DNA of 57,023 nucleotides from Planctomycetaceae bacterium (GCA_028284145.1 JANQSH010000096.1:1-57023), one strand, 5' to 3'. Counted from the first letter of the stretch, positions 7,951 through 17,146 are shown. Program-made: numbers and translations. Notes: generated from the letters alone by a model not told the origin.

Positions 7951-8407
7951 AAGGCGAACGTCACCGGAAAAGGAGAACTCCAAATCTCTGGATGAAGGGA
8001 GCGTGTTCGATGCGGAATGTCAATCGCGATTTATCGAACTGTTGCTGCGCGGTGCGAGTCCTTTTGGTGCATGCCAGCAAATGGGCATTTCCTACATCGA
8101 GTTCCTCAAAGCCGAACGCGAAAATGCCACATTCCATAAGGCGTGTGAAGATGTGCATGTCGCATTGACCCGGAATGTGTTGGCCGCCGTGTACCGTGCG
8201 GCAATGGAAGGGAACACAACGGCACAATCGCTGTGGCTGAAGGCCTGTGGCCCTGTGGATTCAACTTCAACAGCACGAGGTCAGGATTCGTATGAACTGG
8301 AACAACTTTTTGATCACGTCACGGATGATGAACTCGTTCAACTCGCACACGCGCTGGATGTTGGGTTGCCGGATGAAGTTGAAAGCCGCTTGTCTCAGGC
8401 GGGGTAA
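7799..8407 (+). CDS. Terminase small subunit-like protein with histone-H1-like N-terminal tail
   Basis: Predicted 202-residue protein. The ATG at 7799 follows GGAGG at 7780-7784. Residues 1-65 are almost entirely Lys, Arg, Ala, Thr and Ser (for example TRRKRPTAKKAARKKSAKRR), like a histone H1 tail. The remainder has the fold pattern of phage small terminase DNA-binding domains: FIELLLRGASPFGACQQMGI and AVYRAAMEGNTTAQSLWLKA. It lies directly before the large subunit gene, as in phages. The small subunit would recognise DNA and regulate the large one. Family assignment rests on context and weak motif likeness. Confidence 0.65.
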   Translation: MENRNSSQKKRTAKAGTRSQSTTSSTTAKTKSPTRRKRPTAKKAARKKSAKRRTSPEKENSKSLDEGSVFDAECQSRFIELLLRGASPFGACQQMGISYIEFLKAERENATFHKACEDVHVALTRNVLAAVYRAAMEGNTTAQSLWLKACGPVDSTSTARGQDSYELEQLFDHVTDDELVQLAHALDVGLPDEVESRLSQAG

Positions 8408-9848
8408 AGTGCCGCCGCGCGAGTTTCGTCGGAGTTTGCGGCTCTCCTGTGAACCCCCGCTCCTCTTTCGAGATTCCGTTCAACCCTGGCAGGAAGTTGA
8501 CTTTGCCGCACTCGATCCAAGCTGGCAGAAACTGGCAGGATTACAATCTGCCGGAGTGTCGTCCGCCAGGCAAACGATTCAGCGGGCCTACATTGAACGT
8601 CCGCGCGGGCATGGAAAGACTTCTGACATGGCAATGCAGATTGCCTGGATTCTGCTCGCAGCTCAACATCCTGTGCACGGTCTGGCAGCCGCCGCAGATC
8701 GTGAACAGGCTTTACTCATTCATAACGCGGTACGCAAACTGTCGTCTGCCAATTCACTGCTTTGCGATGCACTGCAATTTCGGCAACATCGGATCATCAA
8801 CTTGCGCACAGGCGGACAGTTGGAGATCATTTCGTCCGACGTGCAGAGTTCGTGGGGACAATTGCCCGACTTTGTCATCTGCGACGAGCTCTGTCATTGG
8901 GATAAGCCACAGCTGTGGTATTCGCTACTTTCCTCAGCGGCCAAACGGCCCGACAGCATTCTCGTCGTGCTGACCAATGCCGGAGTTGGACGCGGCTGGC
9001 ACTGGGATGTTCGCGAGGCGGCCCGGCTTAACCCGCGTTGGCATTTCTCCTCGCTGGATGGCGTACAGGCACCCTGGATTCGTGATGAACACCTTGACGA
9101 GCAGCGGCAACTCCTGCCGCCGCCGGTTTATGATCGGTTGTGGAACAATCGCTGGCAGCATTCCGATGGGGAGTTTGTCACGCTAAAAGAAGCCGAAGCG
9201 TGCCGCGATGATTCACTGCAGGAGCGCGACCAGGGCGAATCGCGCTATGCGTATGTTGCCGCGATCGACTATGCCGAGAAGCACGACTTCACGGTTGGAG
9301 TCGTGATTCATGAGGAACAAGGGAGAGTCGTTGTCGACCGGATGGATGTCGTTGCGCCGTCGTCCGGTAATCCGACACCGGTCGCCTGGGTTGATCGCTG
9401 GATGGAGAACATCGCCGCAAGTTTTCGCAATGTGCAGTTTGTTCTGGATGAGTATCAGCTGCTGGGAACGATCCAGAAATACGAACGGAGTTTCAACCTG
9501 CAACGGTTCGAGTTCCTCGGCGGTCGGGGCAATCATGCGCTCACGCTGCATCTACGCAATCTGATCGTGCAGCGCGGCATCGTCTGGTATCCCGGCTGTG
9601 GCGCGGTCACAAAATTCGATGGGCAGGAACATCGCGACGATCTGGAAACGGAGTTGGCCTCTTTGCTGTTGAAACAATCGACATCCGGTTTATGTCGCAT
9701 CGACCATTTGCCTGATGGTCGGCATCACGACGACCGCGCGTTTGCGCTCGGAGCGGCCTGTCTGCATCTGGCCCGGCGATCACCACCAGGCGAGTGGATG
9801 CACATCAGTCAGCCGGGGAATGATGGCGGTTTCGGGTTGTTATCATGA
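8373..9848 (+). CDS. Phage terminase large subunit-like protein
   Basis: About 491 residues, normal for TerL. The ATPase part has a Walker A-like RPRGHGKT near residue 74 and a Walker B-like DFVICDELCHW near residue 166, followed by SILVVLTNAGVG (coupling motif region). The C-terminal half has acidic residues in AAIDYAEKHDFTVGVVI and FVLDEY, and HHDDRAFALGAA, consistent with an RNase H-like nuclease. The ATG at 8373 overlaps the small-subunit gene by 35 bp; a GTG at 8409 directly after its stop is an alternative. No portal, capsid or tail gene follows, so this packaging motor is orphaned. Confidence 0.82.
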   Translation: MKLKAACLRRGKVPPREFRRSLRLSCEPPLLFRDSVQPWQEVDFAALDPSWQKLAGLQSAGVSSARQTIQRAYIERPRGHGKTSDMAMQIAWILLAAQHPVHGLAAAADREQALLIHNAVRKLSSANSLLCDALQFRQHRIINLRTGGQLEIISSDVQSSWGQLPDFVICDELCHWDKPQLWYSLLSSAAKRPDSILVVLTNAGVGRGWHWDVREAARLNPRWHFSSLDGVQAPWIRDEHLDEQRQLLPPPVYDRLWNNRWQHSDGEFVTLKEAEACRDDSLQERDQGESRYAYVAAIDYAEKHDFTVGVVIHEEQGRVVVDRMDVVAPSSGNPTPVAWVDRWMENIAASFRNVQFVLDEYQLLGTIQKYERSFNLQRFEFLGGRGNHALTLHLRNLIVQRGIVWYPGCGAVTKFDGQEHRDDLETELASLLLKQSTSGLCRIDHLPDGRHHDDRAFALGAACLHLARRSPPGEWMHISQPGNDGGFGLLS

Positions 9849-9903
9849 ATGTGACCCGTGGTTCCGAGTCCGATCAGGCGTGGGAATTTCATCGTTCTAC
9901 TTT

Positions 9904-10001
9904 AGGGTGTATTACGCTCTTCTGTGCCGCGATGGTCGTCAACCGGCATACAAACATGGCCCACACGAGCCAGAAACGTCACACCAGAAGGTAAACTGCT
10001 C
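9904..10001 (-). repeat. R1 MITE-like element, copy 4
   Basis: Minus-orientation copy: ...GTATTACGCTCTTCTGTGCC at the left and AGAAGGTAAACTGCTC at the right. The left terminus is diverged (GGGTGTATTAC). Confidence 0.8.
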
Positions 10002-10024
10002 TTGAATCATTATGATGGCGTGAT

Positions 10025-10807
10025 TTACGGCGATTGCGGGATAATCCGGATCGCATCGCCATCGGCGACAAACGTCAGCTTCAGCGTATCGAGCATCAGC
10101 AACAGTACGTTCTTGAGTCGAATCCCATTCACGTGAAAAGTGACCGGCGGGTTGCCCGCAATCGTCCCTGACTGAATGACAGCATCGTCGATGAGAATCT
10201 GCAAGTCATACTGTGTCGCGAGTTGTCGCAACACGTCGTTGATGGGCTGCTCATCCATATCAATCGACATGATTCTCTCCAATTTGCCAGCCAGCCTGGG
10301 ACTGGCCGTCAATGCGACATCCCTATTGCCTGGTATTGGCATTGGCAAATCGAACGGCAGATTCAAAGTTGGACTTTTCTCTTCCAGCCCTAATTGGCTT
10401 AACGAAGCGCCGCGAATCGCTCGCTTCGCCACAAATTGAACGCGGTCGCCTGATCCCGATGCTCCCTCTTCTGTCCCAGCCGGGTGACGGGTCGAGACAA
10501 TCCTGGGCATCTGTTGCTGCAGTTCCTCCGAATTCAATTCCAGCATATCTGCGATGCTCTCACGGTATTCGAGCGAGTCAACGTCATGACGCGTTGTCGT
10601 CACAACTGTATCGAAAGAATCGGAGCCGTTGATTGATTGCGGAACAGAATCCGTTTGCTGTCCGACATCGGTTTGAAAAAGTGTGAATGACTCGGTGGAA
10701 ACTTCGGTTTTGGCGCGAACGTGTTGTGTCGGTTTCAACGCGTTGCCAATCCACAACGTCAGCGTCAAGCCGGTGGCACAAACGAGCGGTCCGATTGCAG
10801 CGCGCAT
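10025..10807 (-). CDS. Membrane-anchored protein with secretin N-domain-like (STN) region
   Basis: The ATG at 10807 is preceded by AGGAAGG at good spacing. The predicted 260-residue protein has an N-terminal hydrophobic segment (residues 4-20), a long low-complexity middle, and a C-terminal domain about residues 185-258 reading ERIMSIDMDEQPINDVLRQL, then YDLQILIDDAVI and LKNVLLLMLDTLKLTFV. This is the pattern of secretin/TonB short N-terminal domains. There is no beta-barrel domain, so it is not itself a secretin. Function not known; a periplasmic scaffold or interaction role is inference. Confidence 0.72.
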   Translation of the reverse strand: MRAAIGPLVCATGLTLTLWIGNALKPTQHVRAKTEVSTESFTLFQTDVGQQTDSVPQSINGSDSFDTVVTTTRHDVDSLEYRESIADMLELNSEELQQQMPRIVSTRHPAGTEEGASGSGDRVQFVAKRAIRGASLSQLGLEEKSPTLNLPFDLPMPIPGNRDVALTASPRLAGKLERIMSIDMDEQPINDVLRQLATQYDLQILIDDAVIQSGTIAGNPPVTFHVNGIRLKNVLLLMLDTLKLTFVADGDAIRIIPQSP

Positions 10808-11201
10808 GGCATTACCTTCCTGAGCAGGACGAATCGGGAAAATCGGGGGAGGAGCAGAGACAGGCGGAATGAAGAGGTGAGCAGAGTACGAGAATAAGTG
10901 GTTTTGCGTCAAGATCGGAATGGCGTACCTGGAGTTCGGACAACAATAGTTGTCACACAACGCAGTATTCACACGTCATTCCGTCGTGTGTAACGTGTCG
11001 GCTGAAAGAAAACGGCCGGCACAGCACCACCCTGCAAAACGCTCACACTCCGGGCCGTCATCGCAGTTTCAATCTTGCCAATGTCGGCTTTTCCAGTTCG
11101 TCAGGCACATGGAATGTCGATTCTCATCACTGCGACTGGTAGGATGGAGGGATTGCGAAACAGGTTCGTCAGACTCGGCTCACAACCTCCCGGCGTCCAT
11201 C

Positions 11202-12047
11202 ATGGCAAGTGCATTCGATCCTTATCATCTCTGGCTCAGCATTCCCCCCGATGAGCAACCGCCCCATCATTACCGGTTGCTTGGTATCGAACTGTTTGAA
11301 CACGATCTGGATGTGATTGAAATCGCCGCCAATCGACAGACCGCATTTCTGCGTACCGTACAGGTGGGGGAACATGCAGAACAATGTCGGAAACTGATCG
11401 ATGCGATCGAAAACGCACGAATTTGTCTGCTGAATGCGAAAAAGAAGTCGATCTACGACGCACGTCTGCGGACCCAAATTGGCGACAGGGAGAGTCAGAT
11501 TATCAAGGAGGCGAATGCGGCATCCCCGATCGGAGAGGAAGGAGATGCGACGGATTTGCCACCTCCCCCAATACAAGAGGAGTCGGCAAAACGAGTCTCT
11601 GCACAGAAAGACCCCATCGCTGTGAGGAAAGTGAAATCCTCATCCCGCAGAGCGGTTCACCCTCGCGAAACTGCCGACACCGTGTCGACAGATGATTCAG
11701 GTCGCCCCGCTTCACATCGTCGACCAAAACAGCAAGACGCTGCAACAGAGATGCAAACTGACGTCGTCGAGTCGCCGACGAATGAACCGATCGAAGTGCT
11801 GACCGAGAAGGCTTTCGACCTCCCAAATGCTTCCGAGCAAACAGGTGCTGGTGAAGTCGAAAATGAATTCGCAGAATTCGACACCGAAACGTCCCCGGCG
11901 ACCAATGTACGTGTGGCTTCCAAAGCCGGCGATCCCCCACTGCTGATGGATACGCGGTTCCTGCTCGGCTACGGCATCACACTCATTCTGGGGACGGCGA
12001 TCGCCTTTTTGATGATCTTTCTGTTCGGCGACCTCTGGCCACGGTAG
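11202..12047 (+). CDS. Planctomycete J-domain-like protein with C-terminal membrane anchor
   Basis: 281 residues starting MASAFDPYHLWLSIPPDEQP. The first 95 residues carry the planctomycete signature HHYRLLGIELFEHDLDVIE, then ANRQTAFLRTVQ, and end CLLNAKKKSIYDARL, which resembles a DnaJ-type helical domain and is often joined to diverse partners in this phylum. The middle is charged and low-complexity. Residues about 250-275 form one membrane helix (GYGITLILGTAIAFLMIFLF). No catalytic domain is seen. The start was chosen because family members begin at this motif. Confidence 0.75.
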   Translation: MASAFDPYHLWLSIPPDEQPPHHYRLLGIELFEHDLDVIEIAANRQTAFLRTVQVGEHAEQCRKLIDAIENARICLLNAKKKSIYDARLRTQIGDRESQIIKEANAASPIGEEGDATDLPPPPIQEESAKRVSAQKDPIAVRKVKSSSRRAVHPRETADTVSTDDSGRPASHRRPKQQDAATEMQTDVVESPTNEPIEVLTEKAFDLPNASEQTGAGEVENEFAEFDTETSPATNVRVASKAGDPPLLMDTRFLLGYGITLILGTAIAFLMIFLFGDLWPR

Positions 12048-12126
12048 GCCATTCACAACCGTTGACTTGTCGTTTTCACTGCGCGAATGGCAACACTCTG
12101 CGCACTCTATTGTTTATACCAATCTT

Positions 12127-15100
12127 TCATTTGACCAGCAAATCGTCAAGTTCCGCTGTGTGTGGGTACCCCGCAAAATGTGGCCTGGTTTCCTCCAGAT
12201 ATCGCAAGGCGTCGCGAGGGAACTTGTTGTGGATCTGCCTGATCTCAGCCAGCCGTCTTTCATAGCGATCGTTAATCGCTTTGCGCAATGATTCGATTTC
12301 GGCGCTGAGTTCCTCATCTGCGTCTTTGTTCTGTTCTGCGGCTATCTGCAACAGAAGGAAAGCCTTACCGTAATTGGTGGCGTTGAATTCCGACATTGCC
12401 TCTTTGAGAGCCGTGTGTTGCACCGTGATTTGCGGACGGTAAAGGTGTTTAATGGTCGCCAAGCCATCGAGCAACAGGCAGGGCCGCAACAGTTCCTTCT
12501 TGGGGTAATAGCCGATTCGCCAACCTTCACCTTGTAAGTCTTCGACGTGTTCCCACCGCGAATACTTGAAGTATGTCTTCAACGCTGCACGTTGTACCTC
12601 ATGTTTCAACTGGTCATCAATTGCCAGGTAATCCGCCGCTTGCAGTGCCGTCATATAGCTGTAGGGCAAGTACCACGGGGCGATGGAAAATTTCTGGTGC
12701 CCACCGGTCTTGGCATACTCCAGGATGCCGCGATGTCGCATGAACTCACGGAGCGCCGCCTTCAAGTCCTGTTGGGTTCTCGCCATGGAATCGCCGCAGG
12801 GTAAATCCGTGTCGCAATACATCAAGCACGCCAGTTCCGCAGCATTCAGCCGGCCTACATCCGCACGTATATCACGTGCTCCCCAAAAACTTCCCCCGGC
12901 GTCGTAGCGGTACGATTCGACAACCCCATTGGGCTGTTTCATCCGCAGGTTGGAAAGCATCACGAAAGGCCGTGTGACCATTTCGTCGGGAATGTGGATT
13001 GGCAGATTCTTGCGCCCACGGATCAAGACGCGTAACGCATCGGATGTCAGGAATGCCGTCCCGCCACGGACATAAGTGTAATAGACCCACCCACCGCTCT
13101 TTTCGATATTGCCCGAGATCCAGGGCGATTCGGTCGGACGGTTGGCAACAAATTCGATGTTCCTGACGGTTTCCTGGCGCAGTACACTTAGCCTGAGCTT
13201 CTGGCCGCTGAAAATGCTGGACAGCGTCCGTTGAATCGCATGGTGGTCGTCCGCCGTCAAGTTGTTGATTTTAACCAGCACGTCCCCGGCGCGGCAGCCA
13301 GCCACATCCGCCGGCGAACCGGCATCGACCGATTTAATCACCGAACTCTCGCCCGCGCGCTCTATGGTCAGCCCGTGATACCCGGTGAGCCAATGCTGGT
13401 AGGGCCTCGCTCCGGCGATTGCCTCGACGGTTTTTCTCTTACCATCCAACTTGCTGATGTAGGTGACAGTGATCTTCTGACCGGCCCACAACGTCCGCTC
13501 GAAGTTGCGAAAATGCCGACGGTTGATGACCGGTGTGTTATTGATGCGCAAAATCCTGTCGCCTTGTGCGACGCCCGGTTGCTTAAGGCAGGAATCGCCG
13601 GCGACCTTTTGAATCGCCAGCCCGTCTTCCGTGCTTTGGTCTACCCCGTTGGCAATTGTGATTCCAAGATTGGCCGCCTCAGCCGGCATGCATTCCAATC
13701 GGATGACCTGTATCCTGCCATCACGATCCAATTTGACGTCGATGGATTGAGCGGCGAATAATTTTAATCCGACAATATCGGCAGGTCGCGAAATATCGTG
13801 GCCATCCACCGAGATGACACGGTCGCCGACTTGAACACCAGCGAGTTTCGCCGGCGAGTCGACTTCAGACACAACAACACGGCCATCGCCGTCATCGCGA
13901 CATGTAAAGCCCGGCACCCCGGGAAAACTGTGCGGCAGTTGCAACGCGATTGACCTTTCCTCGCCGGCACGAGAAATCTGCAAGGTGATCTTGTCGCCTG
14001 AGACCCACTTCATTTGCTCGATGTAATAACCCAACGCCGTGTCAACGGGAACACCGCCCGCACTGCGCAGCAAATCTCCAGGCCGCAGGCCGGCCCTGTA
14101 TGCGATCGAATTCTCAGGGCACTGCTTGACGACCGCACGTCCGGAATCGGGATGATCGCCAACCAGCATCCCGGGCGAGACGGCGCTCCGCCATTGAACG
14201 GGTGCTGACTTTTGCCCTTTGGTTCCCTGTTGCATGTCTTGCAGCTCATTCAGCAACAACAGGCAGGCATCTTCAACCAACGCTTTGCGTTTGGCGTCCT
14301 TGATATGAGGGTATTCATTGACGAGAAAACGAAGAGCATACACATACCGCCACGACGCGTCCGATATGTTGTTTCGCAACTTGCCCGAACGGATCATGTA
14401 AACGACATAATCGACCGTGCGCGTCAGTGCAGGTTCGATTCGCTCCGGGGCGACTTCGACATGTTGCCTGAGTGAATAACCACACAATGCTGCCTGCAGG
14501 AGTATCCCGACCGTACCGCCGGCTTCCCGTTTGCGACCGGACAGAAATCGGTACGAACCGTCTTCGTTTTGACGACTAAGCAACAGGTTGATTTCGCTTT
14601 CAACAAACCCTGAGACCGTTTCCGGGAACGGTAGTGGACCGTAGGTATCCGCTTCAAAATCGGCCAGTTGTCTGCCGCCGTTGACGGCAATCCCCTGTGC
14701 GCCGCTGATATCAAAACGGCTGTCTCCCGATTTTCTGTCGGGGCGGGTTACTCTGTTTGCCGGGACAGGCTGGGTCAATGCAGCAACCGACTCTGGCAAC
14801 TTGACACCGGCGGCTTCGAGTGCCTTTACCTGCGCTGTGATCCGTTCGTCCCAACTCCTGACCGTCCTTGCGATCGCGGCCGGAAGTTTCGCTTTTTCGA
14901 GCTTTTGTTTGAGCTTCAACAACTCTTCCAGTGTGGCAATGGCAGCGTCAAATTTCTTTGCTTTCACCTGCTCGTCCAACCTCTCGATGGCCTGCGCCGC
15001 TGCCCCAAAATCTCGCCGCATTGCCTCCAGTTGTTGCCTGGCGGTGGTCGGCGATTGAGCTTGCACTGGCGGTGTCACTATAGCCGCTAACGTGGCGAAC

Positions 15101-15141
15101 ACCACAACAGCGGACAAACATTGGATTCTACGAAATGCCAT
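12127..15141 (-). CDS. Large secreted protein with about four PDZ domains inside an alpha/alpha-barrel-like protein
   Basis: 1004 residues; ATG at 15141 after GAGG. Residues 1-28 form a signal peptide (TPPVQAQ), and 30-115 a coiled coil. Residues about 185-320 look like prenyltransferase/cyclase-type helical repeats (NLLLSRQNEDGSYRF). Four PDZ-like modules follow near residues 325, 409, 494 and 585 (RAGLRPGDLL, LAGVQVGDRVISVDG, PGVAQGDRILRINN, VAGCRAGDVLVKINN). The C-terminal 690-930 again resembles the helical part (GGSFWGARDI, APWYLPYSYMTALQAADYL). No protease triad is visible. The protein is likely extracytoplasmic and substrate-binding; function is not known. Confidence 0.78.
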   Translation of the reverse strand: MAFRRIQCLSAVVVFATLAAIVTPPVQAQSPTTARQQLEAMRRDFGAAAQAIERLDEQVKAKKFDAAIATLEELLKLKQKLEKAKLPAAIARTVRSWDERITAQVKALEAAGVKLPESVAALTQPVPANRVTRPDRKSGDSRFDISGAQGIAVNGGRQLADFEADTYGPLPFPETVSGFVESEINLLLSRQNEDGSYRFLSGRKREAGGTVGILLQAALCGYSLRQHVEVAPERIEPALTRTVDYVVYMIRSGKLRNNISDASWRYVYALRFLVNEYPHIKDAKRKALVEDACLLLLNELQDMQQGTKGQKSAPVQWRSAVSPGMLVGDHPDSGRAVVKQCPENSIAYRAGLRPGDLLRSAGGVPVDTALGYYIEQMKWVSGDKITLQISRAGEERSIALQLPHSFPGVPGFTCRDDGDGRVVVSEVDSPAKLAGVQVGDRVISVDGHDISRPADIVGLKLFAAQSIDVKLDRDGRIQVIRLECMPAEAANLGITIANGVDQSTEDGLAIQKVAGDSCLKQPGVAQGDRILRINNTPVINRRHFRNFERTLWAGQKITVTYISKLDGKRKTVEAIAGARPYQHWLTGYHGLTIERAGESSVIKSVDAGSPADVAGCRAGDVLVKINNLTADDHHAIQRTLSSIFSGQKLRLSVLRQETVRNIEFVANRPTESPWISGNIEKSGGWVYYTYVRGGTAFLTSDALRVLIRGRKNLPIHIPDEMVTRPFVMLSNLRMKQPNGVVESYRYDAGGSFWGARDIRADVGRLNAAELACLMYCDTDLPCGDSMARTQQDLKAALREFMRHRGILEYAKTGGHQKFSIAPWYLPYSYMTALQAADYLAIDDQLKHEVQRAALKTYFKYSRWEHVEDLQGEGWRIGYYPKKELLRPCLLLDGLATIKHLYRPQITVQHTALKEAMSEFNATNYGKAFLLLQIAAEQNKDADEELSAEIESLRKAINDRYERRLAEIRQIHNKFPRDALRYLEETRPHFAGYPHTAELDDLLVK

Positions 15142-15586
15142 AAGGGCCTCGATGTTGCGGAAAACGAAATAGAAACCATCTTAACAACAAGTCGTAAGTC
15201 AATTGACAAATCAGGCGAAAAGGTCACTCCACTGGAAGCAAAAAGTGATACTTTCGTAACGCTTCATTCGGCTGAAGTGTTACAACAAGACGAGTTCCCG
15301 TGGATATGAATACAAATGCTTCGCTGCGAACGACAAAGAAGACAGCTATGGAGCTATTCCGGTGTCGGGGTCAAGACAAATCGGTCGTGTCGCCACCCTC
15401 GGCAGAAACCTTCTTCCAAAGCGTGACCTCGAAGATGTCACGACTGCCATTGACTGGGGCTGACTGGGGACGATGTGGTTGCCGCTGATGATCTCACGTC
15501 CATGTGATACATCAAGCATTTGTGCGCAAATACCACTACCGAACCCGCGGCCACCCATTAAAATAACCAAACGCAACTGCAGTATT
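15142..15586. other. Intergenic region with a strong hairpin
   Basis: No gene recognised. GTAACGCTTCA (15256-15266) and TGAAGTGTTAC (15273-15283) form an 11-bp stem with one G-U pair around the loop TTCGGC. It lies about 115 bp upstream of the 1004-aa gene start and has no T-run, so it could be a leader hairpin or operator rather than a terminator. Confidence 0.4.
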
Positions 15587-15720
15587 GAGCAGTTTACCTT
15601 CTGGTGTGGCGTTTCTGGCTCGTGGGAGGCCTCTGCCAGCCGACGTGCCACGCACGGCGGGCATCACGACGAGGGTCACGCGGCTAGAGTCATCGCGGCA
15701 CAGAAGAGCGTAATACGCTC
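15587..15720 (+). repeat. R1 MITE-like element, copy 5 (with internal insertion)
   Basis: Both ends match the R1 consensus (GAGCAGTTTACC... and ...GTAATACGCTC), but the unit is 134 bp rather than 98. About 36 extra, unrelated bases lie in its middle (around 15640-15690). Confidence 0.75.
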
Positions 15721-15753
15721 TGGAACTCCCGGTTAAACGAAGGTGTCGGACAC

Positions 15754-16140
15754 ATGATTTCTCACTTTGATCATCTGGTACTGACGGTACGAAACATCGA
15801 ACGAACAATCACTTTTTACACAAACGTACTCGGCATGAAAAAGCACGTCTTTGGGGCAGGGCGCGTTGCCTTAAAATTCGGTGAGCAAAAGATCAATCTG
15901 CACGAGTTTGGGAATGAGTTTGAGCCGAAAGCCGCTCATCCGACTCCCGGCTCCGCCGACATCTGTCTCATTACTTACCTGCAAATTCAGGAGGCTTTTG
16001 AGCAAGTGCAATCGAAAGGCATCGAGATTATTGCAGGAATCGTCCCGCGAACCGGTGCCAACGGGCCTCTCGAATCATTCTACTTTCGCGACCCCGACAA
16101 TAATCTGGTGGAAGTGTCGTCGTATACCGATGCGAAATGA
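15754..16140 (+). CDS. VOC (glyoxalase/bleomycin-resistance/dioxygenase) superfamily protein
   Basis: 128 residues, a single VOC unit: MISHFDHLVLTVRNIERTIT with the metal-ligand His at position 7, FYTNVLGMK, LKFGEQKINLHEFG with a second His, and FYFRDPDNNLVEVSSY with the C-terminal Glu ligand. Typical of the short lactoylglutathione-lyase-like or fosfomycin-resistance-like proteins that bind a divalent metal. Substrate not predictable. No operon partners; it stands between an R1 element and a gene-poor stretch. Confidence 0.9.
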   Translation: MISHFDHLVLTVRNIERTITFYTNVLGMKKHVFGAGRVALKFGEQKINLHEFGNEFEPKAAHPTPGSADICLITYLQIQEAFEQVQSKGIEIIAGIVPRTGANGPLESFYFRDPDNNLVEVSSYTDAK

Positions 16141-16178
16141 CCGATCACAGGTTGTGGTACGGAAGCGTGTCACCGCAA

Positions 16179-16427
16179 TCAAAGTACGATCGACAGACTG
16201 CGTGGCCTGACATGGGAGACGTTGTTCGGGGAAACACTACGAACGTCTGAATGCTTGCCGAGCAAGTCAACCATAGTGGCCACCGTCTTGTCATCAGGGA
16301 TATCGACAGGCAGCATCCTCATTGATCCCAACCTGCTCCATCTTCCCTTGACGCGGAATCCCTGCGCATCGAGGATCTTATTTGTATTTTGCTCACTTGT
16401 ATTCGCATCAAATGAAGGACGACGAGG
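16179..16427 (-). pseudogene. Remnant resembling a subtilisin (S8) propeptide
   Basis: An 82-codon stretch without its own start, closed by TGA at both ends. Its translation includes ILDAQGFRVKGRWSRLGSM, RMLPVDIPDDKTVATMVDLL and DVRSVSPNNVSHVRP. This follows the pattern of the inhibitor-I9-like propeptide of subtilases (Gly-rich turn, short helix of 'VATMVDLL' type, then VxSVxPN). No protease domain follows on either side, so it would be a decayed fragment. Identification is by pattern only and is tentative; the rest of 16141-16630 shows nothing else. Confidence 0.35.
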
Positions 16428-16630
16428 TCACTCGTTCCGGCAGGGGAGATGCTGCCATAAATGCCACCTGGGTCTCCTCAGCAACGACGGGTGAGGTCAG
16501 TTGGCAGACCATGACGTTGAAAAGCAATCAAATTCAAGCATCTCGGAAATCTCTGACTTGTAGTCCAAACGATCAGGGAGAACAGAATGCTGGTGAATTA
16601 CGCCTTCAACGTGCGTCTGGAGGTGGTGGC

Positions 16631-17146
16631 TCAGGGTTCCTTGAGCACAGGAGGCTCTGCCCGCACATCATCGCTGATTTCGTCGTCTGGCGATCGGTCT
16701 TTTACTTCCGGGCCGGGGTAGGTCAAGATCATCGTCAGTGCATCGGCCATTTCGTCGATCGAGCGCACCCTCACGTTCATGTTCATCCCTTTCCTGGGAA
16801 ACGAAACGAGCAACACATTGTCATTACGATAGGCGATGTGTACTGGCTGACCATTGACAGTTTGTTCCCGATACCAACGCAAGAGTTTCCTGGGCGTCAT
16901 CTTTGCATTGTCAGAAAAACTTCCGCCCGTTGCCGGAGCCCCCGGAGGGGTGATTCGACCGATTTCATAATGGATTGTCATGCCGCCTTTCTTTTCGACC
17001 TGGCCAACCGTGCTGTCAATTCCTTGCAGAGCCCGATGCTTATACCCCTCCAAAAGCCGCATTCCACCCAGCGGATGCGCGGAAAAGGCATCGGTCGCCG
17101 TCAAACTAAGGAATACGATCAGTCCCAGGCAAGTCAGGCTCTTCAT
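16631..17146 (-). CDS. Small secreted protein, function unknown
   Basis: 171 residues from the ATG at 17146, which follows GGAGAG at proper spacing; an upstream start at 17266 is less likely. Residues 1-22 form a signal peptide (LGLIVFLSLTATDAFSA). The mature part is soluble and contains GMTIHYEIGRITPPGAPATG and DNVLLVSFPRKGMNMNVRVR. No known domain recognised. The C-terminus is acidic. Confidence 0.65.
   Translation of the reverse strand: MKSLTCLGLIVFLSLTATDAFSAHPLGGMRLLEGYKHRALQGIDSTVGQVEKKGGMTIHYEIGRITPPGAPATGGSFSDNAKMTPRKLLRWYREQTVNGQPVHIAYRNDNVLLVSFPRKGMNMNVRVRSIDEMADALTMILTYPGPEVKDRSPDDEISDDVRAEPPVLKEP

Noticed and set aside
5364..9848. Intact prophage
   Set aside because: No integrase, portal, capsid, tail or lysis genes and no attachment-site repeats around the cassette.
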